This document shows, piece after piece, positions 6,298-14,613 of a DNA stretch of 64,000 nucleotides. The DNA comes from an uncultured Eubacterium sp. (GTDB lineage: Bacteria; Bacillota; Clostridia; Lachnospirales; Lachnospiraceae). The number at the start of each line of letters is the position of its first letter. Positions within the stretch are counted from its first letter, which is position 1. The notes under the pieces are model-generated. The model was not told where the DNA came from. It did not search any database and worked only from the letters and a program-made list of their open reading frames with translations. The stretch lies in the NCBI GenBank assembly GCA_910589665.1, contig CAJUTR010000005.1, positions 1 to 64,000 on the forward strand, given 5' to 3'. Position numbers and translations under genes: made by a program.

Positions 6298-8316
6298 ATG
6301 AATCATTTGAAGAACGAAAAATCCCCATATCTGCTGCAACACAGGGAAAATCCCGTAGACTGGTTTCCCTGGGGGAAAGAAGCATTTGAAAAAGCAAAAA
6401 AAGAAGAGAAACCGGTTTTTCTCAGCATCGGATACTCGACGTGCCACTGGTGTCACGTTATGGCACATGAATCATTTGAGGATCAAGAAATCGCAAAAAT
6501 GCTGAATGACTCCTTTGTGCCGGTCAAAGTGGACCGGGAAGAACGTCCGGACATAGACACCGTTTACATGGCCGTCTGCCAGGCAATGACCGGTTCGGGC
6601 GGATGGCCGATGACCGTTCTGATGACCCCGGATCAGGAGCCCTTCTTTGCCGGAACATATCTGCCGAAACATGCGCGCTATGGCTCACCCGGCTTGCTGG
6701 AACTTTTGGAACATACGGCACGTTTGTGGAACAGCGACCGGAACCGTCTCATACAGACTGGACAGACGATTGTAGCGGCGCTGAACCGGCAGGAGGAAAC
6801 TTCACGGGCTGACGACCTCGAAACGCTTATCGCCTGGGGAGTTCAGGACTTTAAGTCCCGTTTTGACAAACAGCACGGGGGATTCGGATCGGCACCGAAA
6901 TTCCCCTCTTCACACAACCTCCTTTTCTTACTGGAATATAGTCTGGTGCACGACGAACGCGAATGTTTGTACATGGTGGAAAAAACGCTGGAAAAAATGG
7001 CCAGAGGAGGACTCTTTGACCAGATCGGCGGCGGTTTCTCCCGATATTCGACCGATGAGACATGGCTCGTTCCCCACTTTGAAAAAATGCTCTACGATAA
7101 TGCGTGGCTCGTTCAGGCATATGCCCTGGCATATCGCGTTACAAAAAAAGAATTTTACCGGGAGATCATTTCCCGGACTCTTGCATTTATACAGCGGGAA
7201 CTCACAAGCCCTGACGGCGGGTTTTACTGCGGCCAGGACGCCGATAGCGAAGGAGCGGAAGGAAAATATTATGTCTTTTCCAAACGTGAACTTTTTGATG
7301 TATTAGGCGACAAGACGGCATCATTCTGCCGCTGGTTTGGCATAACAGACGCTGGAAATTTTGAGGGGAAAAATATTCCCAATCTCTTACAGAACAAAGA
7401 ATATGAACAGACGCCGGAACAGATCAAACAACTTCGCGAAGCCGTCTTTGTGTACCGGAAAAACCGGATGACGCTTCATCTGGATGATAAAATACTGACA
7501 TCCTGGAATGCCATGATGATCTCTTCCTGCGCCAAAGCAGGCTTTTCGCTTGATAACCATATGTATATCGAAATGGCGGAGCGCGCCATGCAATTTATCG
7601 AAACTCATTTATTCGATGAAAACGGCCGGCTGATGGTCCGATTCCGGGACGGCGAGCGCGCATTTCCCGGAAACCTGGAAGATTATGCGTTTTACTGCCT
7701 TGCGCTGATCGACTTATATGAAGCGACATTTCACATCTGCTATCTGAAACGGGCCTCTGAACTCGCTGACCGCATGATGGAGCTATTCTGGGATCCAAAA
7801 CACGGGGGCTTTTTCTTCTATGGCAATGATGACGAGGCGCTCATCCATCGGCCAAAAGAAACTTACGACGGCGCCGTTCCATCGGGGAATTCTGCCGCCG
7901 CCCACGTTCTCCACTGGCTGTTCCGCCTGACAGGGGAGACAAAATGGATGGAAGCAGACAGGCGCCTGACCGGTTTTTTGTCATCCCGCGCGGGCGAAGC
8001 CCCATCCGGGTACAGCTATTCCCTACTTGCCTTTCTCCGGGCACAATCGCCGACGGCAGAGCTTGTCTGTGTTTCGGGTGACACAGAAATCCCCCGGGAA
8101 CTGCTGGACATACTGCGCGGCTGTACCAAAACACCACCAGCCGTTCTTTTCAAACATCCGGAGAATGCCGTGTCCCTTTCGGAAGCCGCCCCTTTTACAA
8201 AAAACTATCCGCTCCCAGAATCGGGAACGAGGTATTATCTTTGCGAAGGGCAGAACTGCTCCCAGCCATTTTCTGATGTTTCACTACTCAGAAAGAAACT
8301 TTGCATGTTTCATTAG
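6298..8316 (+). CDS. yyaL: YyaL/SSP411-type thioredoxin-fold and six-hairpin glycosidase-like protein
   Basis: 672 residues, normal family length. The N-terminal DUF255 thioredoxin-like domain (residues about 1-165) has the signature NPVDWFPWGKEAF and the CHWC pair (Cys49, Cys52) followed by HVM; the rest is an alpha/alpha-toroid like N-acylglucosamine epimerases and glycosidases (FDQIGGGFSRYSTDE, VPHFEKMLYDNA). The family is widespread from bacteria to man (SPATA20), but its reaction is not established. Start ATG 6298 follows AGGAG. No neighbour shares its strand closely enough upstream to suggest an operon; the exporter downstream has its own promoter. Confidence 0.93.
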   Translation: MNHLKNEKSPYLLQHRENPVDWFPWGKEAFEKAKKEEKPVFLSIGYSTCHWCHVMAHESFEDQEIAKMLNDSFVPVKVDREERPDIDTVYMAVCQAMTGSGGWPMTVLMTPDQEPFFAGTYLPKHARYGSPGLLELLEHTARLWNSDRNRLIQTGQTIVAALNRQEETSRADDLETLIAWGVQDFKSRFDKQHGGFGSAPKFPSSHNLLFLLEYSLVHDERECLYMVEKTLEKMARGGLFDQIGGGFSRYSTDETWLVPHFEKMLYDNAWLVQAYALAYRVTKKEFYREIISRTLAFIQRELTSPDGGFYCGQDADSEGAEGKYYVFSKRELFDVLGDKTASFCRWFGITDAGNFEGKNIPNLLQNKEYEQTPEQIKQLREAVFVYRKNRMTLHLDDKILTSWNAMMISSCAKAGFSLDNHMYIEMAERAMQFIETHLFDENGRLMVRFRDGERAFPGNLEDYAFYCLALIDLYEATFHICYLKRASELADRMMELFWDPKHGGFFFYGNDDEALIHRPKETYDGAVPSGNSAAAHVLHWLFRLTGETKWMEADRRLTGFLSSRAGEAPSGYSYSLLAFLRAQSPTAELVCVSGDTEIPRELLDILRGCTKTPPAVLFKHPENAVSLSEAAPFTKNYPLPESGTRYYLCEGQNCSQPFSDVSLLRKKLCMFH

Positions 8317-8341
8317 TTAAAAATCATTAAAAAAATCGTGA

Positions 8342-8370
8342 TTTACTTTTTTAGAAATCCATGATAGAAT
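8342..8370 (+). promoter_or_regulatory. Predicted promoter of the ABC-2 exporter operon
   Basis: -35 TTTACT (8342-8347), 17-base spacer, -10 TAGAAT (8365-8370). A weak AT-rich hairpin just before it (AAATCA...TGATTT then T-rich) may end the yyaL transcript. Confidence 0.5.
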
Positions 8371-8450
8371 AAGGCGTACACAAAAAAATAAAATAGATTT
8401 GTACGAAACTTGGCAAGATATGAAAATATTACTACCAGGAGGAAGCAGTT

Positions 8451-9239
8451 ATGATCACGATGGAACACGTATGCAAATCGTATAAGATTGCAAAAAGAAA
8501 TGCGGGATTTGGTGCCGCATGCAAAGCTTTTTTTCACCGGGAATATGAAGTCATCCACGCGCTTCATGATGTCAGTTTTACCATCCAGGATGGAGAGATG
8601 GTCGGCTACATCGGCCCGAACGGAGCAGGAAAAAGCTCCACCATCAAAATTCTAAGCGGAATATTAACACCAGACAGCGGAACGGTTCTCGTAGACGGTA
8701 TCACGCCGCAAGGGAACAGGATCCGGCACGTACGGGAGATCGGCGTCGTATTCGGACAGCGATCGCAGCTTTGGTGGGATGTTCCGGTCATTGATTCCTT
8801 TGAACTCTTAAAAGATATTTATTCCATTCCGGAGAAAACTTACCGGCAAAGTGTCGATGAATTGACCGAACTGCTGAGCTTATCAGAATTACTGCGCTCT
8901 CCGACACGCCAGTTGTCGCTGGGACAGCGGATGCGCTGCGAAATCGCGGCCTCCCTTTTACACCGCCCGCGCATCCTGTTTTTGGACGAACCGACCATCG
9001 GCCTTGACGCCGTTTCCAAGCTCGCTGTCCGGGATTTCATTTTAAAACAGAACGAGACACACGGAACAACGGTGATCCTGACCACTCATGACATGCAGGA
9101 CATCGAGGCTCTCACAAATCGGATCATCCTCATCGGAAAAGGGAAGATCCTGATGGACGGCACACTCGCTGAAATGAAAGCCGGAAATCAGAACATGGAT
9201 GAGACGGTTGCCGAACTGTACCGACAGTACGATATTTAA
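8451..9239 (+). CDS. ABC exporter ATP-binding protein (ABC-2 type, DUF990 system)
   Basis: 262-residue ATPase. Walker A GPNGAGKS (residues 55-62), signature LSLGQRMR, Walker B RILFLDEPTIGLD and a switch His (LTTHDM) are all present, so it should hydrolyse ATP. It has the N-terminal insertion typical of this subfamily (FFHREYEVIHALHDVSF). Start supported by AGGAGG eight bases upstream. It is followed after 20 and 47 bases by two permeases of PF06182 type. Homologous three-gene sets are annotated as ABC-2 exporters, with a viologen exporter characterised in cyanobacteria; substrate here is unknown. Confidence 0.92.
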   Translation: MITMEHVCKSYKIAKRNAGFGAACKAFFHREYEVIHALHDVSFTIQDGEMVGYIGPNGAGKSSTIKILSGILTPDSGTVLVDGITPQGNRIRHVREIGVVFGQRSQLWWDVPVIDSFELLKDIYSIPEKTYRQSVDELTELLSLSELLRSPTRQLSLGQRMRCEIAASLLHRPRILFLDEPTIGLDAVSKLAVRDFILKQNETHGTTVILTTHDMQDIEALTNRIILIGKGKILMDGTLAEMKAGNQNMDETVAELYRQYDI

Positions 9240-9259
9240 CAGGAAAGGGGACGATCACG

Positions 9260-10063
9260 ATGAGAAAATACATATCCTTTTTCCGGCTGCGGTTTACGAT
9301 GGGACTGCAATACCGGATAGCCGCGCTGGCAGGCGTCGCCACCCAGTTTGTGTGGGGATTTCTGTACATCATGATGTACCGCGCCTTTTACGAAGGCGAT
9401 GCCGCTTCTTTTCCCATGAGTTTTTCTGCCACCGCATCGTACATATGGTTACAACAGTCCTTTTTCTCCATGTTTGCCACCTGGATGGTAGAGAATGAAA
9501 TTTTCGACGCCATCGTAAACGGAAATATTTCCTACGAACTTTGCCGGCCAGTCAACATTTATGATATGTGGTTTTCCAGAAATGTGGCAAATCGGTTATC
9601 GCGTGCGGCGTTGCGGTGTTTTCCGATCCTCGCGTTCTCGCTTTTCCTGCCGCAGCCGTACGGACTGAGCGCACCTGCTGGATATACGAATTTCTTTTTG
9701 TTTCTCCTGACCATGATATTGGGACTGGGCGTGACGGTATCGTTTTGCACGCTCATTTATATCCTCGCTTTTTTCACGATTTCGCCGCAGGGACTGCGTG
9801 TGCTGTTCCTTGCCGCTGTTGACTTATTTGCGGGAGCCATCATTCCCATCCCCTTTTTCCCGAAACAGCTCCAGTATTTGCTGGAACTGCTCCCCTTTGC
9901 TTCGATGCAGAATGTACCATTTCGGATCTACATCGGGCATCTGTCTGGGGACGCGATGCAAAGAGCCATCCTTCTTCAGGTATTCTGGCTCCTGGTTGTC
10001 ACTTTGGCGGGGAAACTGCTGTACCGGCTGGCAGAAAAGAGAGTCACGCTGTTAGGCGGTTAG
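9260..10063 (+). CDS. ABC-2 family permease (PF06182/DUF990), first subunit
   Basis: 267 residues with six predicted membrane helices, among them IAALAGVATQFVWGFLYIMMY, the FLFLLTMILGLGVTVSF region and FWLLVVTLAGKLL near the end. The motif GNISYELCRPVNIY after the third helix corresponds to the cytoplasmic G-x-[IL]-x-x-x-L-x-[RK]-P element of this permease family, expected to touch the ATPase. It pairs with the next gene to form a heterodimeric channel. Ribosome site GGAAAGGGG upstream; 20 bases from the ATPase gene, same operon. Confidence 0.88.
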   Translation: MRKYISFFRLRFTMGLQYRIAALAGVATQFVWGFLYIMMYRAFYEGDAASFPMSFSATASYIWLQQSFFSMFATWMVENEIFDAIVNGNISYELCRPVNIYDMWFSRNVANRLSRAALRCFPILAFSLFLPQPYGLSAPAGYTNFFLFLLTMILGLGVTVSFCTLIYILAFFTISPQGLRVLFLAAVDLFAGAIIPIPFFPKQLQYLLELLPFASMQNVPFRIYIGHLSGDAMQRAILLQVFWLLVVTLAGKLLYRLAEKRVTLLGG

Positions 10064-10110
10064 CGAAAAAATATTTACTTCGTCATAGCAGCGCAGAAAG
10101 GAGAGTTACA

Positions 10111-10908
10111 ATGCAGAAAATACGAAAAGCCATACGACTGTATGTGCATTATATGTCCATCAACATACGCTGCGCGATGCAGTATAAAACCTCTTTTTTT
10201 CTTTCTGTTGCAGGACAGTTTTTAGCGACATTCCAGGCATTTTTGGCAATATTTTTCATGTTCCGGCGTTTTTCGAATGTGAAGGGATTTACCTATAGCG
10301 AAGTTTTATTATGCTTTTCCATTATCCTGTTTGAATTTTCTCTTGCAGAAATGTTTGCCCGCGGGTTTGATTCCTTTTCCGGCATCGTGCGCAACGGAGA
10401 GTTTGACCGGATACTCGTGCGCCCGCAAAACGCGGTGATCCAGGTGCTTGGAAGTAAGTTCGAACTGACCCGGATCGGAAGGATCGCACAGGCTGTCATT
10501 ACGTTTGTTTACGGGCTCTTAGCGAGTGAGATCAATTGGAACTTCGCAAAAATAGTAACTATATTATTTATGCTCATTGGCGGGACAGTCGTATTCACGT
10601 CGCTGTTCCTCATTTACGCCGCCCTGTGCTTTTTTACGCTGGATGGTCTGGAATTTATGAATGCGTTTACCGACGGGGCGCGTGAGTTCGGGGCGTATCC
10701 GCTTGGCATTTACGGTAGGAAGATGCTTCTTTTTACTACCTTTGTCATTCCGTATTCGCTTGTACAGTACTATCCGCTGCTATATATATTAGGGCAGCGC
10801 GCCTCCCTGTTTTACGTGGTACTGCCATTGTTCTCTTGCTGGTTTTTCATACCGGCACTGATGCTGTGGAAGCTGGGGGTGAGGCACTATAAATCAAGCG
10901 GGTCGTGA
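10111..10908 (+). CDS. ABC-2 family permease (PF06182/DUF990), second subunit
   Basis: 265 residues, six predicted membrane helices. The same cytoplasmic element occurs here as GEFDRILVRPQNAV, and the TDGAREFGAYPLGIYG segment near residue 190 is typical of the second subunit. With the preceding gene it forms the membrane part of the exporter. Preceded by AAAGGAGAG at good distance. Downstream, 165 bases lead to the P-loop kinase gene without an obvious terminator, so read-through is possible. Confidence 0.88.
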   Translation: MQKIRKAIRLYVHYMSINIRCAMQYKTSFFLSVAGQFLATFQAFLAIFFMFRRFSNVKGFTYSEVLLCFSIILFEFSLAEMFARGFDSFSGIVRNGEFDRILVRPQNAVIQVLGSKFELTRIGRIAQAVITFVYGLLASEINWNFAKIVTILFMLIGGTVVFTSLFLIYAALCFFTLDGLEFMNAFTDGAREFGAYPLGIYGRKMLLFTTFVIPYSLVQYYPLLYILGQRASLFYVVLPLFSCWFFIPALMLWKLGVRHYKSSGS

Positions 10909-10981
10909 TCTATTTCGGCTGGCTTCATTGCTTCAGCCGCGTTGCAGATGGAACATTTATGTTTAGAACCGATTGGAGGAA

Positions 10982-11068
10982 AGAGAGAAAAATAAATTTT
11001 TCTCTCTGCAAGTTTGTGCGCGCACGCCCAAACTTGTGTGATGCGCAAAGGGCGTGCGCGCAGGAGGG
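10982..11068 (+). promoter_or_regulatory. Structured leader with nested hairpins and potential pseudoknot before the P-loop kinase
   Basis: Three perfect inverted repeats lie in 87 bases. First, AGAGAGAAAAA (10982-10992) pairs with 10997-11007 across TAAA. Second, CAAGTTTG (11009-11016) pairs with CAAACTTG (11029-11036). Third, TGCGCGCACGCCC (11017-11029), the loop of the second hairpin, pairs with GGGCGTGCGCGCA (11050-11062), which touches the ribosome site GGAGGG (11063-11068). The second and third pairings can coexist as an H-type pseudoknot or compete. This suggests translational control of the kinase gene. No promoter could be assigned with confidence. Confidence 0.5.
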
Positions 11069-11073
11069 AAACG

Positions 11074-11589
11074 ATGATCATTTTAATTACAGGAGCATCC
11101 CACACAGGAAAAACAGCTCTTTCACAAAAATTACTAGAACAATATCATTATCCATATCTATCGATCGACCACTTAAAAATGGGATTGATCCGCAGTGGAA
11201 ATACTTCTCTTACGCCTTCGAGTGACGACAATGAACTGACAGGCTATTTATGGCCGATCGTCTGCGAAATGATAAAAACGGCTGTTGAAAACGAGCAAAA
11301 TCTTATCGTCGAAGGATGTTATGTTCCGTTTGACTGGGCGGACCATTTTGAAAAGGAATATCTGGATCACATCCGGTATTACTGCCTTGTGATGAGCGAA
11401 AGGTATATCCGGAACCATTTTGAGGATATCAGAAAATATGCCAGCGTGATCGAAAACCGGGGAGACGACGAGTACTGCACGATGGAACGGGTATTAGAGG
11501 AAAATGCCCATATTCTGGCATCGTGCGAAAAACATCATTTGGATCCTGTTCTGATCGATGATACATACGAGATCAATATTGGCCTTTAG
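11074..11589 (+). CDS. P-loop kinase-like protein (adenylate/zeta-type nucleotide-binding fold)
   Basis: 171 residues from ATG 11074, chosen because GGAGGG precedes it; an upstream in-frame ATG lies inside the leader structure. It opens with a Walker A GASHTGKT (residues 7-14), followed by an LLEQYHYPYLSIDHLKMGL region with the acidic residue expected for a kinase active site, and LIVEGCYVPFDW. Overall layout is that of small-molecule kinases related to adenylate or 2-phosphoglycerate kinases and AAA_33/zeta folds. The substrate cannot be assigned. It follows the exporter operon and ends at a strong hairpin (11632-11662). Confidence 0.75.
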   Translation: MIILITGASHTGKTALSQKLLEQYHYPYLSIDHLKMGLIRSGNTSLTPSSDDNELTGYLWPIVCEMIKTAVENEQNLIVEGCYVPFDWADHFEKEYLDHIRYYCLVMSERYIRNHFEDIRKYASVIENRGDDEYCTMERVLEENAHILASCEKHHLDPVLIDDTYEINIGL

Positions 11590-11631
11590 GAGTTCGTACA
11601 GCTTTTTTATTGCGATAGCGAAAGAAAGGAC

Positions 11632-11662
11632 CGGGGAGGGGCAGCCAGACTGCCCCTCCCCG
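11632..11662. terminator. Strong GC hairpin between convergent genes
   Basis: Perfect 13-bp stem (11632-11644 with 11650-11662; arms CGGGGAGGGGCAG / CTGCCCCTCCCCG), 5-base loop. Both sides lack a long U-run, but its place between the convergent kinase and rubrerythrin-fusion genes suits a bidirectional terminator. Confidence 0.6.
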
Positions 11663-11697
11663 ATTCTTCCTAACAACACGGTATTTTTCTATGTGGA

Positions 11698-12243
11698 TCA
11701 ATAATTATCTTCATGCACCTCGAAATAACTCTGTGGATGGTTACATGTCGGACACACTTCTGGCGCCTTTGTTCCGACGATAATATGTCCGCAGTTTCGG
11801 CATTCCCATACTTTTACTTCGCTCTTTTCAAATACGGCAGCCGTCTCCACATTGTTCAGTAACGCGCGGTATCGTTCTTCATGGTGCTTTTCGATCGCGC
11901 CCACGAGCCTGAACTTCGCTGCCAATTCCGGGAATCCTTCCTCTTCTGCTGTTTTGGCAAACGCTTCATACATATCTGTCCACTCATAGTTTTCACCATC
12001 TGCGGCCGCCGAAAGATTCTCTTTTGTATCACCGATCCCATTCAGTTCCTTGAACCACATTTTCGCATGTTCTTTTTCATTGTCCGCCGTTTTCATAAAC
12101 AGGGCGGAAATCTGCTCATAGCCTTCCTTTTTCGCAACTGAAGCAAAATAGGTGTACTTATTTCTCGCCTGTGATTCCCCCGCAAATGCCGCCTCTAGAT
12201 TTTTTTCCGTTTTTGTTCCCGCATACTTTGTCGATTTTCCCAT
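11698..12243 (-). other. Rubrerythrin unit with its own internal ribosome site
   Basis: 181-codon 3' part of the fusion. ATG 12241-12243 is preceded by AAGGAGG eight bases upstream, the ideal arrangement for independent initiation. The encoded unit has the full rubrerythrin length. Either the upstream stop was lost by a one-base change, or this is an assembly or sequencing slip in what are two adjacent genes. Confidence 0.6.
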
Positions 12244-13716
12244 GTTAATTTCCTCCTTGTTATTACGTAATGATACACCGCAGGATGGCATGGATGCTCC
12301 GCCTGCGTGCACAATATTCGTGTGTTCTGATATTTCCTCGCTGACTGTACAAAGATCATCCACTGACAGACCGTGGATATCTTCATTTCCCGTAATTTTC
12401 GCAAACGTCCTCAGTTCCTCGGCGCAACAGTTGAGATAATTCTCTACCCGCTTGGCAGCGGCATCCATATGTAATCTCGCACGCAGCGTTTCATCCTGCG
12501 TCGCCACCCCTACCGGGCACATCCCGCTGCCACAGATCCGGTACTGCTGACAGGCGGCTGCCACCATAGCAGCCGAAGCGATTGCCACCGCGTCTGCTCC
12601 CATCGCCAGCGCTTTGGCAAAATCAGATGAAACCCGGAGTCCTCCTGTGATAACAAGATCAATATCGGAGCCGACGGCATCCAAATATTTTCTCGCACGA
12701 TAGAGTGCATAAACCGTCGGAACGCTGGTGGAGTCCCTGATGATGGAGGGCGATGCTCCCGTGGCTCCGCCCCGCCCGTCTATCGTTATGAAATCCGGCC
12801 CAGCGTAGACACAGAATTCCAGATCTTTCTCAATGCGCCCCGCCGCAATCTTAATGCCGATCGGTCTGCCCTCGCTGCGCGTACGAAGTTCGTTTACCAA
12901 ATTTCTCAGATCATCCGCATGATTGATATCCGGAAATTTCGAGGGACTGATAACATCCTCCCCGAGCGGCTTGTTGCGAATCTTTGCAATTTCAGGTGTT
13001 ACTTTACTGCCAGGTAAATGTCCGCCCATTCCTGGTTTTGTTCCCTGGCCGATCTTAATCTCGATGGCGTCCGACGTTTTCAGGTTCTCATCGGTCACGC
13101 TATAACGATTCGGCACGTATTCGAATATGTATTTATAGGCCGATTCTTTTTCTTCCGGCAGAATACCGCCCTCCCCGCTGCACATCGCCGTACCAGCCGC
13201 CGCGCTTCCTCTCGCCAGCGCGATTTTGGTCTCTTTGGAGAGCGCACCGAAGGACATATGTGAAATATAGACCGGCATATCGAGTATCATCGGTTTTCTT
13301 GCGTGTTTTCCAATCACAGTTTTCAGGGATACCTCCGCGTGTTCGTCCAAAGGCATCGGATTTAATTGCGCACCGAGCACGAGAACATCATCCCAGTTAG
13401 GCATGTTCATCCGTGTGCCCATTGCCTCGATCGCGGATTTTCCGGTGACAGCCATTTCGTGTATTTCTCTCATGTAACGGTAATCGCTGTCCATTTTCCG
13501 GGTTTCCTGCGGGTATGCGAGTTCCAAACCTTCAGCGTTAATGGAAACGGGTCTACTTACGGCTTCCGGGGCGATGGCTGCGTCCTTTGGTGCTTCTTCT
13601 GCTTCAAATTTCTCCGGCGGCTGTTTGCAGACAGGGCATTCCGTTAAATCGGAGAAGGGTTTTCCTTCTTTTTCCTCGTCATACACATAGCCGCAAATAC
13701 TGCATTTGTAAATCAT
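11698..13716 (-). CDS. Rubredoxin / glutamate-synthase-like FMN domain / rubrerythrin fusion
   Basis: 672 residues in one frame. Residues 1-35: rubredoxin (Cys5, Cys8, Cys27, Cys30). About 75-475: GltB-type FMN barrel (KPMILDMPVYISHMSFGALS, DGRGGATGASP, cluster cysteines in CQQYRICGSGMCPVG). From Met492: a complete rubrerythrin, with four-helix di-iron domain (FAGESQARNKYTYFA, DNEKEHAKMWF, AIEKHHEERY) and C-terminal rubredoxin knuckles (CRNCG, CPTC). Rubrerythrin reduces hydrogen peroxide with electrons from rubredoxin. The two parts are normally separate genes. At the junction the DNA still has AAGGAGG and a spaced ATG (12241-12243), and TAATAA lies one frame away, so free rubrerythrin may also be made from the internal start. 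Start ATG follows AAGGAGG. Confidence 0.9.
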   Translation of the reverse strand: MIYKCSICGYVYDEEKEGKPFSDLTECPVCKQPPEKFEAEEAPKDAAIAPEAVSRPVSINAEGLELAYPQETRKMDSDYRYMREIHEMAVTGKSAIEAMGTRMNMPNWDDVLVLGAQLNPMPLDEHAEVSLKTVIGKHARKPMILDMPVYISHMSFGALSKETKIALARGSAAAGTAMCSGEGGILPEEKESAYKYIFEYVPNRYSVTDENLKTSDAIEIKIGQGTKPGMGGHLPGSKVTPEIAKIRNKPLGEDVISPSKFPDINHADDLRNLVNELRTRSEGRPIGIKIAAGRIEKDLEFCVYAGPDFITIDGRGGATGASPSIIRDSTSVPTVYALYRARKYLDAVGSDIDLVITGGLRVSSDFAKALAMGADAVAIASAAMVAAACQQYRICGSGMCPVGVATQDETLRARLHMDAAAKRVENYLNCCAEELRTFAKITGNEDIHGLSVDDLCTVSEEISEHTNIVHAGGASMPSCGVSLRNNKEEINMGKSTKYAGTKTEKNLEAAFAGESQARNKYTYFASVAKKEGYEQISALFMKTADNEKEHAKMWFKELNGIGDTKENLSAAADGENYEWTDMYEAFAKTAEEEGFPELAAKFRLVGAIEKHHEERYRALLNNVETAAVFEKSEVKVWECRNCGHIIVGTKAPEVCPTCNHPQSYFEVHEDNY

Positions 13717-13755
13717 CGTGTATACCTCCTTAGATTTTTTGTATTTGGATCATTA

Positions 13756-14167
13756 TTATGTTTCTTTTGGTATAACCATCTGCATGAACAGACCGGTATC
13801 ATCCGCCATCGGCTCGGCGGGAATCGTTTTTGTTTTCCCTTGTGCAAGCATATTAGCGACGATAGCCAGACAAACCGAGTCGGTAATATCGTCTTTGCTG
13901 CAGTTCATCTGCCCCGCCTTCCTTTTAAAATCTCCCGTGCCACTGTATCCGGTCTGATCTGTTCATCATTCCCCTGCAGTCCGATGACCATATCGACCAG
14001 GCACGCGTCAAAGGGCTGTTTCTCAAACTGTTTCTCTGCAAGCTCTACAAAGGAAGCAAACTTATACAGGTGTAACTCTCCCCCACAAATCACCGCCGTG
14101 ATCCATCCCCCTTACATCCGTCGAGCCCGATCGAACAAAACCTTCTGTCAATTTTCTGACCTGCCAT
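13756..14167 (-). pseudogene. Decayed DUF429 (predicted RNase H-fold nuclease) gene
   Basis: Starting at ATG 14165-14167, right behind the Nudix gene, the frame encodes IGLDGCKG, the N-terminal DUF429 signature, then shifts at a run of five C (14107-14111, one base short). The next frame continues WITAVICGGELHLYKF, LVDMVIGLQGNDEQIRPD and EILKGR. A further frame encodes a typical C-terminus, SKDDITDSVCLAIVANML and PAEPMADDTGL, ending at TAA 13756. About 100 residues of the middle are missing. A G-run slip plus an internal deletion make it a pseudogene. It was probably co-transcribed with the Nudix gene. Confidence 0.7.
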
Positions 14168-14173
14168 TTTATC

Positions 14174-14578
14174 CTAAAGCGGAAATTTTAATGCTACACG
14201 GATGATATGCGCAATGTTCTGCTCTCCGGCAAATCGGCCTGAGTCTGCAAAATCTTCTGTAAGCGGCAGCCATTTGAGGGGATTCACTTCTTCCCGAAGC
14301 TGGACAACTTCGTTCTGCAATTGTCCTACATAGATTTCTAACACATAATCCTGTTCATAGTAGGTTAGATCCATCAAGCGGTACAGGCAGATTTGATTTC
14401 TTCCAATCCCTGTTTCTTCTAGCAGTTCCCTGTATGCCGCGTTAAAAGAAAGTTCGCCTGGCTCTACTTTTCCACCTACAAAATTGTATAAACCTCTGAA
14501 GGGTTCCTTTGCACGTTTGCAAAAGAGCACCTGGTCTTTTTGTTTATTAAAAACTACAGAGCAGTTTAAATGCCGCAT
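14174..14578 (-). CDS. Nudix hydrolase
   Basis: 134 residues. A complete Nudix box spans residues 36-58: Gly36, Glu42, Arg50-Glu51, Glu54-Glu55, Gly57 in the GX5EX7REUXEEXGU pattern, so it should bind divalent metal and cleave a nucleoside-diphosphate-linked substrate. N-terminal VLFCKRAKEPFRGLYNFVGGK is the usual strand before the box, resembling MutT-like pyrophosphohydrolases. Substrate unknown. Start ATG follows AGAGGA; the DUF429 pseudogene begins 6 bases after its stop, suggesting one operon. Confidence 0.9.
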   Translation of the reverse strand: MRHLNCSVVFNKQKDQVLFCKRAKEPFRGLYNFVGGKVEPGELSFNAAYRELLEETGIGRNQICLYRLMDLTYYEQDYVLEIYVGQLQNEVVQLREEVNPLKWLPLTEDFADSGRFAGEQNIAHIIRVALKFPL

Positions 14579-14613
14579 TCACGTCATCCTCTTTCTTTTG
14601 AAGCTTTTTTGCT

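Noticed and set aside
11014..11073. Upstream start for the P-loop kinase at 11014
   Set aside because: The extra 20 codons encode a Cys/Arg-rich stretch lying in the hairpin leader, while GGAGGG directly precedes the ATG at 11074.
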